The notes under the pieces are model-generated. The model was not told the origin of the DNA and made no database searches. It worked only from the letters and a program-made list of their open reading frames with translations. Shown here piece after piece: positions 1 through 10,300 of a DNA stretch of 64,000 nt. The position numbers and the translations under genes were made by a program. Position 1 is the first letter of the stretch. Each line of letters opens with the position of its first letter. The DNA comes from Nemophila menziesii (taxonomy: Eukaryota > Streptophyta > Magnoliopsida > Boraginales > Hydrophyllaceae), in NCBI GenBank assembly GCA_029959085.1, contig JARWIR010000010.1, positions 6,469,001 to 6,533,000 of the forward strand. The letters are read 5' to 3'.

Positions 1-169
1 AAGACTTGCTGAAACCAAACCGCGCCACCACTTCTTGCGAGTCTACTTCTCTCAACATCGTCTCACAGAAGGCCACTACACCAGGACGATATTGAGCTAT
101 CATCGAGCTGATTCTTGATAATGTTAAGGGCGCTCGAATTCCCTGAACATTCCAAAATAAGGTTGTCAT
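1..169 (-). CDS. LINE ORF2, N-terminal fragment (AP-type endonuclease)
   Basis: The first 56 codons are visible and the frame is open to the window edge. The N-terminus reads MTTLFWNVQGI, matching the start of plant LINE ORF2 endonucleases, where the Asn after Trp is a metal-site residue. About 25 residues later, VVAFCET supplies the expected catalytic Glu. In this family the endonuclease nicks target DNA before target-primed reverse transcription. The ATG (169-167) overlaps the ORF1 stop (168-166) as ATGA, which suggests coupled termination and re-initiation. Reverse transcriptase lies outside the window, so completeness cannot be judged. Confidence 0.75.
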   Translation of the reverse strand, partial: MTTLFWNVQGIRAPLTLSRISSMIAQYRPGVVAFCETMLREVDSQEVVARFGFSKS

Positions 170-1524
170 TTGAAATCCGCGGCTTTTATGGAGTAGCCGC
201 CTCCATTTTTCCCTTTCTTCTCCTCTTCAGATTCAAAAATTGGATCATATTCCTGTATCTTCTTAACTAGTTTCTCCATATTCCCGCTCTTCCTCCAAAC
301 CTCAATTTCATCTCCTGTTTCCATTTTTTTCTCTTTATTATCACAAAAATACTCATGAAAGAAAGGATAACTGTAAGACAGATGGGAAGAGACAAAGTCA
401 GAAAAACCAAAAAACCATTTAAATAGGAGAAAATGACTGATGGGTATAACTAAACAATTATCATCATCTGGAATAGTCTGGGAAAGAAAATTATTTCTAC
501 CAGCCTTAAAAAAGGGGAGTATTCCAACTGAACAGTAGGTAACTTTGGTAAAAAAAGAAAAATTTGAAGAAACTTTCTTTTCTTGTTTACCCATTTCATG
601 ACCAACTAATGGTTTGAATATCAGAGCACCTTGTACGGGCATATCAGAGCACCAGTTTCTACAATTATAAGCTGTAATAAATACTACCTTTGTCCAAGAT
701 CGATGAGGATTGATTACCATTGAAATCTCAATTTCACACGTGTTAGACTTCCTCTCGTTTGGTATCATCGATGCCAAGTCAGCTTCCCATTTAATTTGTT
801 GTCTGAATTCATAAGCCAACATCGTATTAATAAAATCGAAGAAATACAGAGGCCATACCTTATTTGACAAGCGATGGTTCTCGTGAAGCTTGTGGTGATG
901 TTTACTGTGGATTCTAGGGTCAATTAATATCCTAATGCTTGGAATGAAGGAGACCCATCTGCCAACGATCTTTCCTGCACTGTTTTGAGTAGTTTCGTCG
1001 CTCTGAAGAAGCCAATTCGGAGATTGATTCTCTATCCCATCGTGTCTTTTTTTAGTCTTCCTTGTACCATCAGACTCTATTCCCCTGTTTCGAGAGTAGT
1101 GTTGTGTATGTTCGGCTTCGGCTTTTGATGTGGAAGACTTCTTCGCCAGTTTATGCCTAATATCATCACAGCACGCTTCTATTCTGTCGTTCTTAATTAT
1201 ATCTTTTTGTTCGACACCACTTCTGCACATATAATTCGAAAAACCTAATGGACAAATGGAAAGAAGCTTCATACTAATCTGTATTGTAGATGATTTAAGC
1301 TGATGATTATCCCACTTCTCTGTGTTCTTTTCCTGCTTCGAAACCCTAACTACTGTCTTAATTTGTTCTGTGATTTTTTTTCTTATAGTATTAATCTTCC
1401 CTATTCCTCTGATGTGCATCAGTTTGTGTAGTTTTATCTCTTGAGATACTTGATCTACGAACACTTTCATTAGTTCATCGATCCCTTTTTTTGTATTTTT
1501 TCTTCCATCAGATTCGAGACCCAT
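166..1524 (-). CDS. LINE ORF1-like protein (452 aa)
   Basis: This is an uninterrupted 452-codon frame directly upstream of ORF2, in the ORF1 position. ORF1 proteins of LINEs usually bind RNA, but I see no CCHC zinc knuckle and cannot assign a named domain. The protein is Lys/Arg-rich in its first 170 residues. A short motif is repeated there: GLESDGRKNTKK at the N-terminus and GIESDGTRKTKK near residue 150. The C-terminus is rich in Glu and Lys (ESEEEKKGKNGGG). The middle contains hydrophobic and aromatic stretches unusual for an RNA-binding protein, so part of the frame may be degenerate sequence that stayed open. The assignment rests mainly on length and on the ATGA overlap with ORF2. Confidence 0.5.
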   Translation of the reverse strand: MGLESDGRKNTKKGIDELMKVFVDQVSQEIKLHKLMHIRGIGKINTIRKKITEQIKTVVRVSKQEKNTEKWDNHQLKSSTIQISMKLLSICPLGFSNYMCRSGVEQKDIIKNDRIEACCDDIRHKLAKKSSTSKAEAEHTQHYSRNRGIESDGTRKTKKRHDGIENQSPNWLLQSDETTQNSAGKIVGRWVSFIPSIRILIDPRIHSKHHHKLHENHRLSNKVWPLYFFDFINTMLAYEFRQQIKWEADLASMIPNERKSNTCEIEISMVINPHRSWTKVVFITAYNCRNWCSDMPVQGALIFKPLVGHEMGKQEKKVSSNFSFFTKVTYCSVGILPFFKAGRNNFLSQTIPDDDNCLVIPISHFLLFKWFFGFSDFVSSHLSYSYPFFHEYFCDNKEKKMETGDEIEVWRKSGNMEKLVKKIQEYDPIFESEEEKKGKNGGGYSIKAADFK

Positions 1525-1879
1525 GATTCTCAGTGGCTGAGGTTGCTAGATTAGGGGAGCTTCCGCGTGTGTATGAGATCAGAAGAAGACGAAACACCTT
1601 CCTCTTGGAGTTGCGATGAGATCTTTCGGCGATTAAGGGACTGAAGAGAAGAGAGAGGGCAGAGAGTTTCAACCTAGGAGAGAGAAAAATAGTTTTAGAT
1701 GTACTTATATACAATCATGACAATAGTTTTTATATCATTTCAATATTTTATCTTATACTTTTTTCTAGTCGAATAAAAAAAAAAATAGAAAAAGGGAGAT
1801 TTATCTACCTTGTCTCTGAAGAATCCTGGGATTGAAAACAAAAAAAAAAAGTTAGAATAAAAAGAATTAGGAGCTTAAA

Positions 1880-1881
<2 letters not shown>
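1525..1881. other. Upstream leader of the LINE and A/T-rich junction, no gene seen
   Basis: The part nearest ORF1 (to about 1700) has moderate GC content and is probably the LINE 5' untranslated region. A 68-codon open frame crosses it on the minus strand (1714-1508) but overlaps ORF1 and has no recognisable features. Beyond about 1700 the DNA is A/T-rich with short poly-A runs. Confidence 0.35.

Positions 1882-1968
<87 letters not shown>
1882..1968. repeat. (TA)n microsatellite
   Basis: An uninterrupted run of about 43 TA units, directly readable. Such tracts are length-unstable, so the exact count may be an assembly estimate. Confidence 0.97.
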
Positions 1969-1971
<3 letters not shown>

Positions 1972-2705
1972 CTATATTTTATCTTATACTTCCTTTATAA
2001 AAAAACATTTTTGTTATATATTTTTTTGGTTACGTTATTTTTATTTTCTTAAAAAAAAGTGTTATACTTTTTCTTTTACAAAACAAAGCTCGAGATCTCC
2101 TATATATTCTTATCTGATGCTAGTTCGATTGAACTCGCTAATCGTTGAGGTCATTGCAAACTCTAGTGTTCCGATTGCTCTGTGTCTATCATTCTTTGTA
2201 AAATTTCCGCATGAGCGTTCAACTTTCGTGAAATATGTTTGAATGTGTTCGGGCCAAACCCATTGGCCATGTAGCGAATACGTCTGATGATCGGTTGGAT
2301 TTCCAACTTAGTGCTGACTGCCTAATACTTTGTATAAGTTCAAGTTTATTCGATAGTACAGTCTTGTCCTCTTATGGGAATTCCTTGCATCTGGTTGTCT
2401 CTTTCATTACTGCAATTGTTTCTCATTCTAAACTTGAATTACATAATACAATTTCCTTTGTTTCAACTTTGCTTCCCATGGTCTTATGATTTTTGTAATA
2501 TTCCGATTCATGTTTCCTCATATGAATTCTTGAAAGATGCATCACATAAAAAGTAATCGGTGTCTCTGTCTCTATTGTTGCCTCTTCTTAAAAATTTGAA
2601 GCCTTTGTGATATTATGTGGTGTTGTAGATGTTCATTGAGCTCCATAAAGTTCTTTCATAAGGTTGTTTATTTATTTTTCATTATTTTATATAATATAAA
2701 CATAT
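1969..2705. other. A/T-rich DNA, no gene recognised
   Basis: No coding frame with family features and no repeat boundary is visible. The last five bases, CATAT (2701-2705), are the left copy of the target duplication of E1, so this stretch was originally continuous with 14827 onward. Confidence 0.5.
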
Positions 2706-4466
2706 TGGTGGATCCTGGGGTGTTATATAATTAAGTGCAAATAAAAGGAACCACTTAACCGCAAGTGTACGGTTGTCCCAAGTAATATATGATAATCAAG
2801 TTCGTTCTCAGGGACGGATTAGGTTCAACCCAAATATTAATCAGATAGTAGAGATAATTGTTAAACAGAAAAGAAAAGATAATAATTTTTGTTTGGTTTT
2901 TGTAAATTAAAAGATGCAAATAAAATAAAGACTAAATTAAATAAACAGAAAGGAAATAAAGCAAATAAAAGACTAACTTCAGATAAGAGAGATATACTTG
3001 ATCCTCGCAAAGGAATCTACTTAATCAATGTAATCTATGCTATGTTTAAGGGTAGAATTGGAATTATAATATTAGTCGGGACTCTAATATCTCCTAGCCC
3101 CCTGTCGGGTGGACCTAGAAGCTATCCTAAAGGATCATAAACACCTGTATGGTCGAATATGGCTTTTCGGATGATATGCATTTACCTCTTTGGCTATGTA
3201 ACTAGTTAAGCCTGTCGGTCAATAACGGACATTACACGGGTATTACCTAGATCTGTATTCAAACCCCCCTGTCGGATGATCCATACGCCACTATATGGAA
3301 TAGCCCAAATACTAACAGCTAATTCTAGTTGTTCCTAAAAGAATTAGTAATGAAACAAAGTAATATCCAATACCTAAAACTCAATTCAATTTAAATCTAA
3401 CAATCCCAAATTCAAAACATAGAAAACATTAATTAAGGTTCATCCCTTTTATGCGATTCTCAAGTATAAAGAAATTTAGCTCATGATGAAATTAAAAACT
3501 AACATTAAATAAAAGGAATTCATGTTCAAATACAAAAGATAATTGAAAAACCTAAAGGGTAGAATGACTATGGATGGAAGAACAGGATTCCTCCAGCTTC
3601 TAGCTTCTTCTCTCCTTCTTGCTCTGACTTGAAAACCTTAAGCCTCTTGTATATTCTCTGAAGTGTGTGAAAGTAGGAGGTTAAGGGGTGTATTTATAGG
3701 TGTTGGAGGAGTCTAGGTCGAATTTTGCTTGGAGTGGAAGACAAGTCAAAGACTCTCAAATTCGTAGCTCTAAATTCTAGGAAAGGTAAGATTTGCTGCT
3801 GATTTGATTTGATCATATCTTTTTCAATACTTATCCGTTTGAGAAGTTCCAATATATGAAACTGCTTGTCTTGGAAAGCTCTTTCTATTGGTGCAGACCA
3901 TTCGTCCAGAATCCATGTCAATCTTTTATTATGATTTAATTCCTAAAACGTGGCTGGATTTCAGATTTCAAAAGGCAGCTTTATCTTTTCCTCCTTTAAA
4001 TAAATCTTTACCAAATCTTCTTATTTCCATGTAAATCTTCTTTCCTTTCATCTTTATCTTGACTTGGCCTCTAAGTAATTACCATTTATCTTTAAAAGCT
4101 TCACATTAAATAAATAATTAAACCGCATATGCTTAAAAAGAATAAATCAATAAATCAAGAAATCAAAATAGGAAAGTGTACTCTAAAAATAGAAACTCGA
4201 CTCAAAATCATTTCCTAACACTCTAAAATACACTAAGACTTTATTCTCACTTTTTCTCCTTGGATTGGTCTTTCAAGAACCTATTAACTTTGCATTAAAA
4301 ACAGTCAAATTTATGCACAAAAGCTCAGATTCTGCAAATAGTTAATTTCCAAGGGGAGAAAGTGCAATATGATCAAATAGGCCTAAAAGTCTAACAAACA
4401 AGTCATTTATTCACCTAAAAGGATGTCTCCAAAGGGCTAATAATTAGAACAAATCGGGAGACATCA
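2706..4466 (-). repeat. E1 3' LTR
   Basis: In plus-strand coordinates it begins TGGTGGATCC and ends GGAGACATCA, the complement of TGATGTCTCC...GGATCCACCA. It is a 1761 bp match to 13061-14821. A TATA motif lies at 3691-3698 (minus). The 83- and 75-codon frames inside it also occur in the other LTR; I regard them as by-products of LTR conservation. Confidence 0.96.
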
Positions 4467-4502
4467 AGACCCCAAACTCAAACCTTTGTCGTCCCGACAA
4501 AG
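4467..4502 (-). promoter_or_regulatory. E1 polypurine tract with upstream stem-loop
   Basis: Read on the minus strand, a perfect 8 bp stem CTTTGTCG / CGACAAAG with a GGA loop (4502-4484) is followed by TTTGAGTTTGGGGTCT and then the LTR. The purine-rich tract is where plus-strand DNA synthesis would be primed. The stem has different bases but the same shape in E2 and E3. Confidence 0.8.
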
Positions 4503-5938
4503 CAAAATAAAAATAAAACAAAGGATCTTTTAGGTGAATGCAGAAGGTAGAATCTAGAAAATAATCCCGAAGCAAAGCTTAAAACAAATTTCATATAGTC
4601 TAACTTAAGAATTAATATACACCTACACTTATCATGCAAAATCAAATACAAAACAATATCAATTCAAAATTAATTTCACAATGCTAGAAGGTTACGCTTA
4701 TTACTTATCTCAAGATGGTGGCTATAGGGTGTTCCTCGATCCTTACTTGTGTTGAATGTTCCACTTAGAATAATCCCTATTAACTCACTGTGCATCTAGG
4801 AATCACGAGGTCTTTACGGTTTTAGCATAGGCTGAAGGACGGTATGGTATGTATATTTGGTAAATTTGAAGTGAGCTTTTGGCTCTCTCCTCACTTACCA
4901 TCAACAACTGTCCAAGAGCTTGAGTTTACACTCGAATAACGTTCTCACTCAACCCAATTGACGCGCTTAATTAGCGTCCCCAAATTAACCCAATAAGCAC
5001 TAAGGATGACTCACATAAAAATTTCCACTTTGCCGGTCCGAATATATAATCTTTTCAAATCGTTCGTTTTTTCTTTTCTTATAGCTATGACTCTCTTTAT
5101 GATGTGGAGATATCATGCTATTTTTCATAGTTATGCCTATTCATAACTTGAGCTCGAAGCTTCTTTTCCATTCACTATTACCCCGGCAAAGGGTTACAAT
5201 ACAATAAACCTGTGAATCATCATCATGTAAAGCACAAAGCATCATTGATAAGCTCAAAAATCCCAACCCAATGTAAATTCCCATATAGTGGATCCACCAC
5301 CCCAAACTCAAGCTCAAGACAGGAAGTCTCAGGATCGTGATTCAAGTGCGGGTCATATGGTCATGCCTAATAATCTAAAGGGAAATTGGCTTATAATGTG
5401 GCGACAAAAGAAAGGCTTAAAGGCTAAAAATTTGTCTAAGAAGGATACAATTAATTCAGGGATAGACAGCTAAAAAGGATTCAAAGGGCTAACAAAGAAC
5501 TGCCTCTATCATTTTCCTATCTACACAACTCGTCTCTAGTTCATACCTAAGTGGGTTCTCTACTCATTTAGATCTCACGTTCTACAAACCACCTATTATC
5601 CTTAAGCACAAGTTTACTTCTTTTGCATTGTTCATTAATTCTCCCTATCAATTATCTCATGTTTGCATGCAATCAAAGTTCAGTTTATACTAACTCCTAA
5701 AGTCAACTATTTTCTATCATTAATTCATGAAAAGCATGCTTGATGGGGGCATTTAAAAGTCTCTACAGTCACGCAACCCTAAGATTAATTTTATTAAAGG
5801 CATGTAAATCACAAAAAATTGGGATGAGGCAACGAACCCCACCCCAAACTCAAAAGTGAGTCGTGTCCCCACGACTCGAAAAAGACTCAATAAAGCAATA
5901 AAATTAAACTAAACTACCTAACTAGTGTCTACCATCAA
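4503..5938 (-). other. E1 3' non-coding region with conserved blocks
   Basis: There is no coding frame, but several blocks recur in E2, E3 and E5. One is a CTTTGCCGG / CCGGCAAAG pair (5191-5183 and 5036-5028 in element order) that could form a long-range 9 bp stem. Others are the CATATGACCCGCACT block around 5342-5364, a third purine tract copy (5315-5296), and a second copy (about 5853-5838) preceded by the stem GAGTCGTG-GGGA-CACGACTC (5877-5858). The conservation exceeds that of much of the surrounding DNA, which suggests structural or priming roles in the element RNA. Confidence 0.65.
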
Positions 5939-5939
5939 T

Positions 5940-5970
<31 letters not shown>

Positions 5971-6418
5971 AAGAAGAATTAGAACGGGGTACCTGGCCAT
6001 GAAGATCCATAGTGTCTTCCTCCAAAGAGGGAGTATAATTATCAATATCCATGAACAAAGTTACCTCTTCCAATGTTGACTTAATCTGTGTAAATTCCTT
6101 CCATAGTGCTCCGATGTCTAATCGTAAAAGTTCGAACTCTTGTTGCAAATTGTGAGCCCATGGAGGAATTTCAGAATTAGTTTGAGAAGAAGAAGAACCT
6201 TGAACTTGAAATTGTAGCTTGTCTGTAGGCCTTGATGATACCCTCATCCTTGCTGTTAATTTCCCATGTTGTGGTGGTGCAGGTGCCTTCTCTTGTGTTT
6301 CTTCAGTAGGATCATCAAGAGTGATGGCCTTTTCAATTGTGGAACCAGGCATACTCTTGTTCTTCCCGTGTATACAACACCTCCTCTTATAATCCAAAGC
6401 ATCTGTTCTGTTTGTCAT
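5939..6418 (-). CDS. E1 third ORF, shortened (159 aa)
   Basis: This occupies the envelope position between pol and the 3' LTR. It starts MTNRTDALDYKRR, matching the MTNRT...ANKRE start of the third ORF in E2 and E3, so the ATG is well supported. The central plant-transposon domain seen in those copies (FYLGLF...VPIRGK) is absent. What remains is a basic N-terminus, a Ser/Gln-rich linker and a C-terminal helix (about residues 90-125) of coiled-coil character, like the C-terminus of the longer versions. The frame ends in about 14 Ser encoded by a (TCT)n tract. It could be a functional short form or a deletion product. A polypurine-like motif lies just upstream of the ATG. Confidence 0.65.
5941..5978. 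repeat. (AAG)n microsatellite encoding poly-Ser
   Basis: About 12 AAG units on the plus strand read as Ser codons at the C-terminus of the E1 third ORF, directly before its stop. Length variation here would change the Ser tail without shifting the frame. Confidence 0.95.
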
Positions 6419-6686
6419 GGTTGAATTGACCCCAAACTCAAGTTTATACCAAGGATAGAATAAAGTTAAGAAAACTTGGTATAGCTTGAGTTTCTTGCTT
6501 GGATTAGATGAAGGAAGTTGTTTTCTTGATGAATCTTGGAAGAACTCTTGAAAGCTTGATGATCTTGATTGTGTTTAATGGTGTTTTGTGATGAATTTGA
6601 TGGAGAGGATGTGTTTATGGAGGATGGAGGAGAGATTTGATGATGTTAATGTGTTTGTTGTAGAGGTTTAATCAAGCTTCAAGGTG

Positions 6687-6694
6687 TTTTTATA
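6687..6694 (-). promoter_or_regulatory. Candidate internal TATA box for the E1 third ORF
   Basis: CCCTATAAAAACACC is read on the minus strand about 270 bp before the third-ORF ATG. The intervening leader (6686-6419) is poor in G and rich in ATCA/CTC, like a plant 5' untranslated region. The GC-rich array 6780-7160 lies upstream. The same order occurs in E2, E3 and E5. It is inferred from arrangement only. Confidence 0.55.
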
Positions 6695-6779
6695 GGGTTG
6701 GGAGCTGGAAAATTCGTGTGGAAGAGGCTAGGGTTTATCTCCTTAAGGTTAGAAGTTGACTGGGCTTCGAATTCTTCAC

Positions 6780-7160
6780 AAACCGCCAGTCCGCGGAGCA
6801 TCCCTGCGGTGCAGGGGGTAGTCCGCGGGGTAGTCCGCGCGCAACAGCTATTGATTTTTTTTCGCTACTGTCTTGACCCCGAGCTAGCACCCCGTGGTAC
6901 GGGTTTTTGCCCTGCGGTGTAGGGGTGCGGTGCATGGGGTAGTCCGCACATACTCCGTCAAAAAACCCGCGGTACACAACCCGTGGTACGGGTTTTTGAG
7001 GCGCGGTATAGGGCGCGGTGCACCGCGGCTATCAGCTTCATTTTTTTTCTTGCTTCTGGATAAAACCCGTGGTGCGTACCCGTGGTACGGGTTTTTGGGG
7101 CGCGGTACATCCCTACGGTATAGGGGGTACACCGCGGGGGTAGTCCGCGCCAGCCTTGAA
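6780..7160 (-). repeat. E1 GC-rich inverted-repeat array
   Basis: The motif CAAAAACCCGTACCACGGGT (minus strand) occurs three times, at 6909-6890, 6998-6979 and 7097-7078, giving imperfect units of about 90-100 bp. Between the copies are CCGCGG and CGGTNNACCG-type dyads. The GC content stands out sharply from the flanking A/T-rich DNA. Open frames here on both strands repeat a PYHG motif and are by-products. E2 and E3 have a cleaner version in the same place. Confidence 0.85.
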
Positions 7161-7367
7161 TTCTTCACAAAAAATTTCCTAGCTTCCCAAACTCGATTCC
7201 TGCACCATTAACACAATACCCTTCTCATTTCTTTAAAAGTAGACACTAAAACTTGACACTAACTTAGAATTATACACTAGGAATTGAAAAACTGAAAGCA
7301 ATAAACTAATATACAATGAAATGGCTTTTGTTTAACGTCGTTAAGCTCGACGGGTTACCTCTCGCAT

Positions 7368-10300
7368 CTATTCAGCTTCAAGGAGGTACATGACCTCCCC
7401 CGGATGTGGATCAATTCTGCGATTGGTATCCTCGCCTACATGGTACAGTTTTAGACGATGCCCATTCACCATGAAGGTGCGTTGCTCGTCTGGATTCTCG
7501 ATCTCTATCGCTCCATGAGGCGTAACCTTGGTCACCACGAACGGACCAGACCACTTTGATCTCAACTTGCCCGGATAGTTGCTGAACTTGGAGTTATATT
7601 TGAGGACCATCTGTCCCACTTTGAATTTCTTCTCACGAATCCGATTGTCATGCCATCTCTTCGTTTTTTCTTTGTAAAGCTTGGCATTCTCATAGGCATG
7701 AAATCGAAACTCGTCAAGTTCATTCAACTTCATCATACGATTCTCCGCAGCTAAGGTTGGATCCATATTCATCTCCGCAATTGCCCAATAGGCACCCATT
7801 TCAAGCTCAAGAGGTAAGTGACAAGCCTTACCATACACAATACGATACGGAGATGCACCCACAGGCGTCTTGAACGCAGTTCGATATGCCCACAACGCAT
7901 CATCTAATTTCATTGACCAATCCTTGCGTGTGGAACCAACTGTCTTCTCAAGAATGGATTTGATCTCTCGATTAGAGACCTCGGCTTGACCATTGGCTTG
8001 TGGATGATACGCGGTAGATACACGATGTCTCACACCATACTTCTCTAGAACTTTCTTCAGATATTTGTTCACAAAGTGTGAACCTCCATCACTGATAATA
8101 ACTCGAGGTGTTCCATGTCTAGTGAAGATGTGTGATTTCAAGAATTTAATCACTACTCGCGAATCATTAGTTGGTAGAGCTACAGCCTCTACCCATTTAG
8201 ACACGTAATCAACAGCTAGTAGGATGTACAGGTTTCCGTTAGAAGGTACAAAAGGACCCATAAAATCAATGCCCCATACATCGAATATCTCAACTTCCAG
8301 AACATTATTACGCGGCATCTCATCTCTCTTAGATATATTACCAGTAAACTGGCATCTGTGACACTTCTTGACATACTCATGACAATCCTTATGTAAAGTG
8401 GGCCAATAAAAACCGGATTGTAGTACCTTTGCAGCTGTACGGTCTCCTTTGAAGTGCCCTCCGTATGGTGAATCATGACAACCCATAATAATGGATAGAA
8501 TATCTTTATCTGGGATGCATCTCCTCACCATCTGATCACTGCATACTTTGTAGAGGAAAGGATCCTCCCAAAAGAACTGTTTAGCACGGTGGGCTAGTCT
8601 CTTTTTCTCTTGTGAAGTAGCTCCTTGAGGAAAAGAACCACTCACAATAAGATTTGCAATATCCGCATACCAAGGAGTTTCTAATGAATAAACTGAAAAC
8701 AAACTCTCGTCAGGAAACTCTTCTCTAACCAACTCAGGCCCTCCATTAGATTCAGAACCTTCAAGACGTGACAAATGATCAGCGACCTGATTATCACAAC
8801 CCTTTCGATCCCGAATCTCTAAATCAAACTCTTGCAACAGTAAAACCCATCTAATCAACCTTGGCTTCGCATCTTTCTTCTCCATAAGGTATTTAATCGC
8901 AGAATGGTCAGTAAAGACAACAACTTTCGCCCCAAGAAGATAGGAACGAAATTTGTCGAATGCATATACTACTGCTAGTAATTCCTTCTCAGTTACGGTA
9001 TAATTCACTTGAGCACTTGTAAAGACCTTACTAGCATAGTAGATGGAATGAAATACCTTATCTTTTCGTTGTCCCAGAACAGCACCCATTGCAAGATCAC
9101 TAGCATCACACATAACTTCAAACGGAATCTTCCAGTCAGGAGGTAATACAATAGGTGCAGAAATAAGCTTCTCCTTAATCTCGTTGAATGCCTTTATGCA
9201 AGCTTCATCAAAAAGGAATTTGGTGTCCTTCTCAAGTAAGTTGCACAACGGCTTAGAGATTTTGGAGAAGTCCTTGATAAAACGTCGGTAAAAACCAGCA
9301 TGACCCAAAAAGCTTCTTACTCCTTTTACAGAAATAGGAGGGGGTAGAGTCTTGATTACCTCAATCTTCGCACGATCAACTTCCAAACCAGCACTTGAAA
9401 CCTTGTGACCCAACACTATACCCTCTCGAACCATAAAATGACACTTCTCCCAGTTCAAAACCAAGTCAGTCTCCTTGCATCTAATCAAAACCTTCTCCAA
9501 GTTCCGTAAACACTCCTCAAAGTTATCACCAAACACAGAAAAGTCATCCATAAATACCTCAAGGAAGTCATCAATCATGTCCCAGAAAATTGCCATCATA
9601 CATCTTTGAAAAGTAGCGGGTGCATTACATAATCCAAATGGCATCCTTCGGAAGGCAAAGGTACCGAAAGGACATGTAAAGGTTGTCTTGTGTTGGTCTT
9701 TTGGATCTACATAAATCTGATTGTAACCTGAATATCCATCCAAAAAGCAATAATATTCTCTACCAGCTAGCTTGTCTAACATCTGATCAATAAACGGAAG
9801 AGGGAAGTGATCTTTTCTGGTGGCCTTGTTCAACTTCCGATAATCCATACACACTCTCCAACCAACAACGGTCCTTGAGGGAATGGCTTCATTTTGCTCG
9901 TTCAAGATGGTAGTAATTCCACCCTTCTTTGGTACGCATTGAACTGGACTCACCCATTCGCTGCTAGCTATGGGATAAATGATTCCCGCATCTAGCAACT
10001 TGATAACCTCTTTCTTCACTACTTCCTTCATAGCTGGCATCAATCTTCTTTGTCCTTCAACTGAGCGCGCGGTTTCATCGTCTAGAATGATTTTGTGTTG
10101 GCAATAGGAAGGACTAATACCTTTGATGTCAGCAATAGTCCAACCAATCGCCTCTTTGTTAGCTCTTAGTATGCGCAACAGTTTGTCTTCTTGAGGACCT
10201 GTTAAAGTAGCTGAAACAATAACAGGTAAAGTGTTGTTAGTACCTAAATACGCATACCTCAAGTGTGATGGAAGCGGCTTTTCTTCTAGTTGTGGGGGAG

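Larger units (their letters stand above)
1..1760 (-). mobile_element. LINE (non-LTR retrotransposon), 5' part
   Basis: The minus strand carries a long ORF1 followed at once by the start of an endonuclease-like ORF2, the order found in plant L1-type LINEs. The rest of ORF2 and the 3' tail lie to the left of the window. The 5' limit (about 1760) is a guess, because I see no target duplication and the sequence passes into A/T-rich DNA and a (TA)n tract. Confidence 0.65.

Noticed and set aside
2235..2556. Overlapping 84- and 60-codon frames in A/T-rich DNA near the E1 left flank
   Set aside because: No family motifs or gene signals; length is within chance for this composition.
3694..3921. A 75-codon frame in the E1 LTRs resembling one in the E7 LTR (62667-62873)
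   Set aside because: Nucleotide similarity of the two LTRs is enough to explain the protein similarity, and the frame runs into the TATA region.
6780..7160. CRISPR-like array because of regularly spaced short repeats
   Set aside because: This is a plant retrotransposon; units are imperfect and lack unique spacers of uniform length.
6735..7211. Several frames with PYHG repeats in the E1 GC-rich array
   Set aside because: They are translations of the short repeats on both strands, with no support beyond the array itself.
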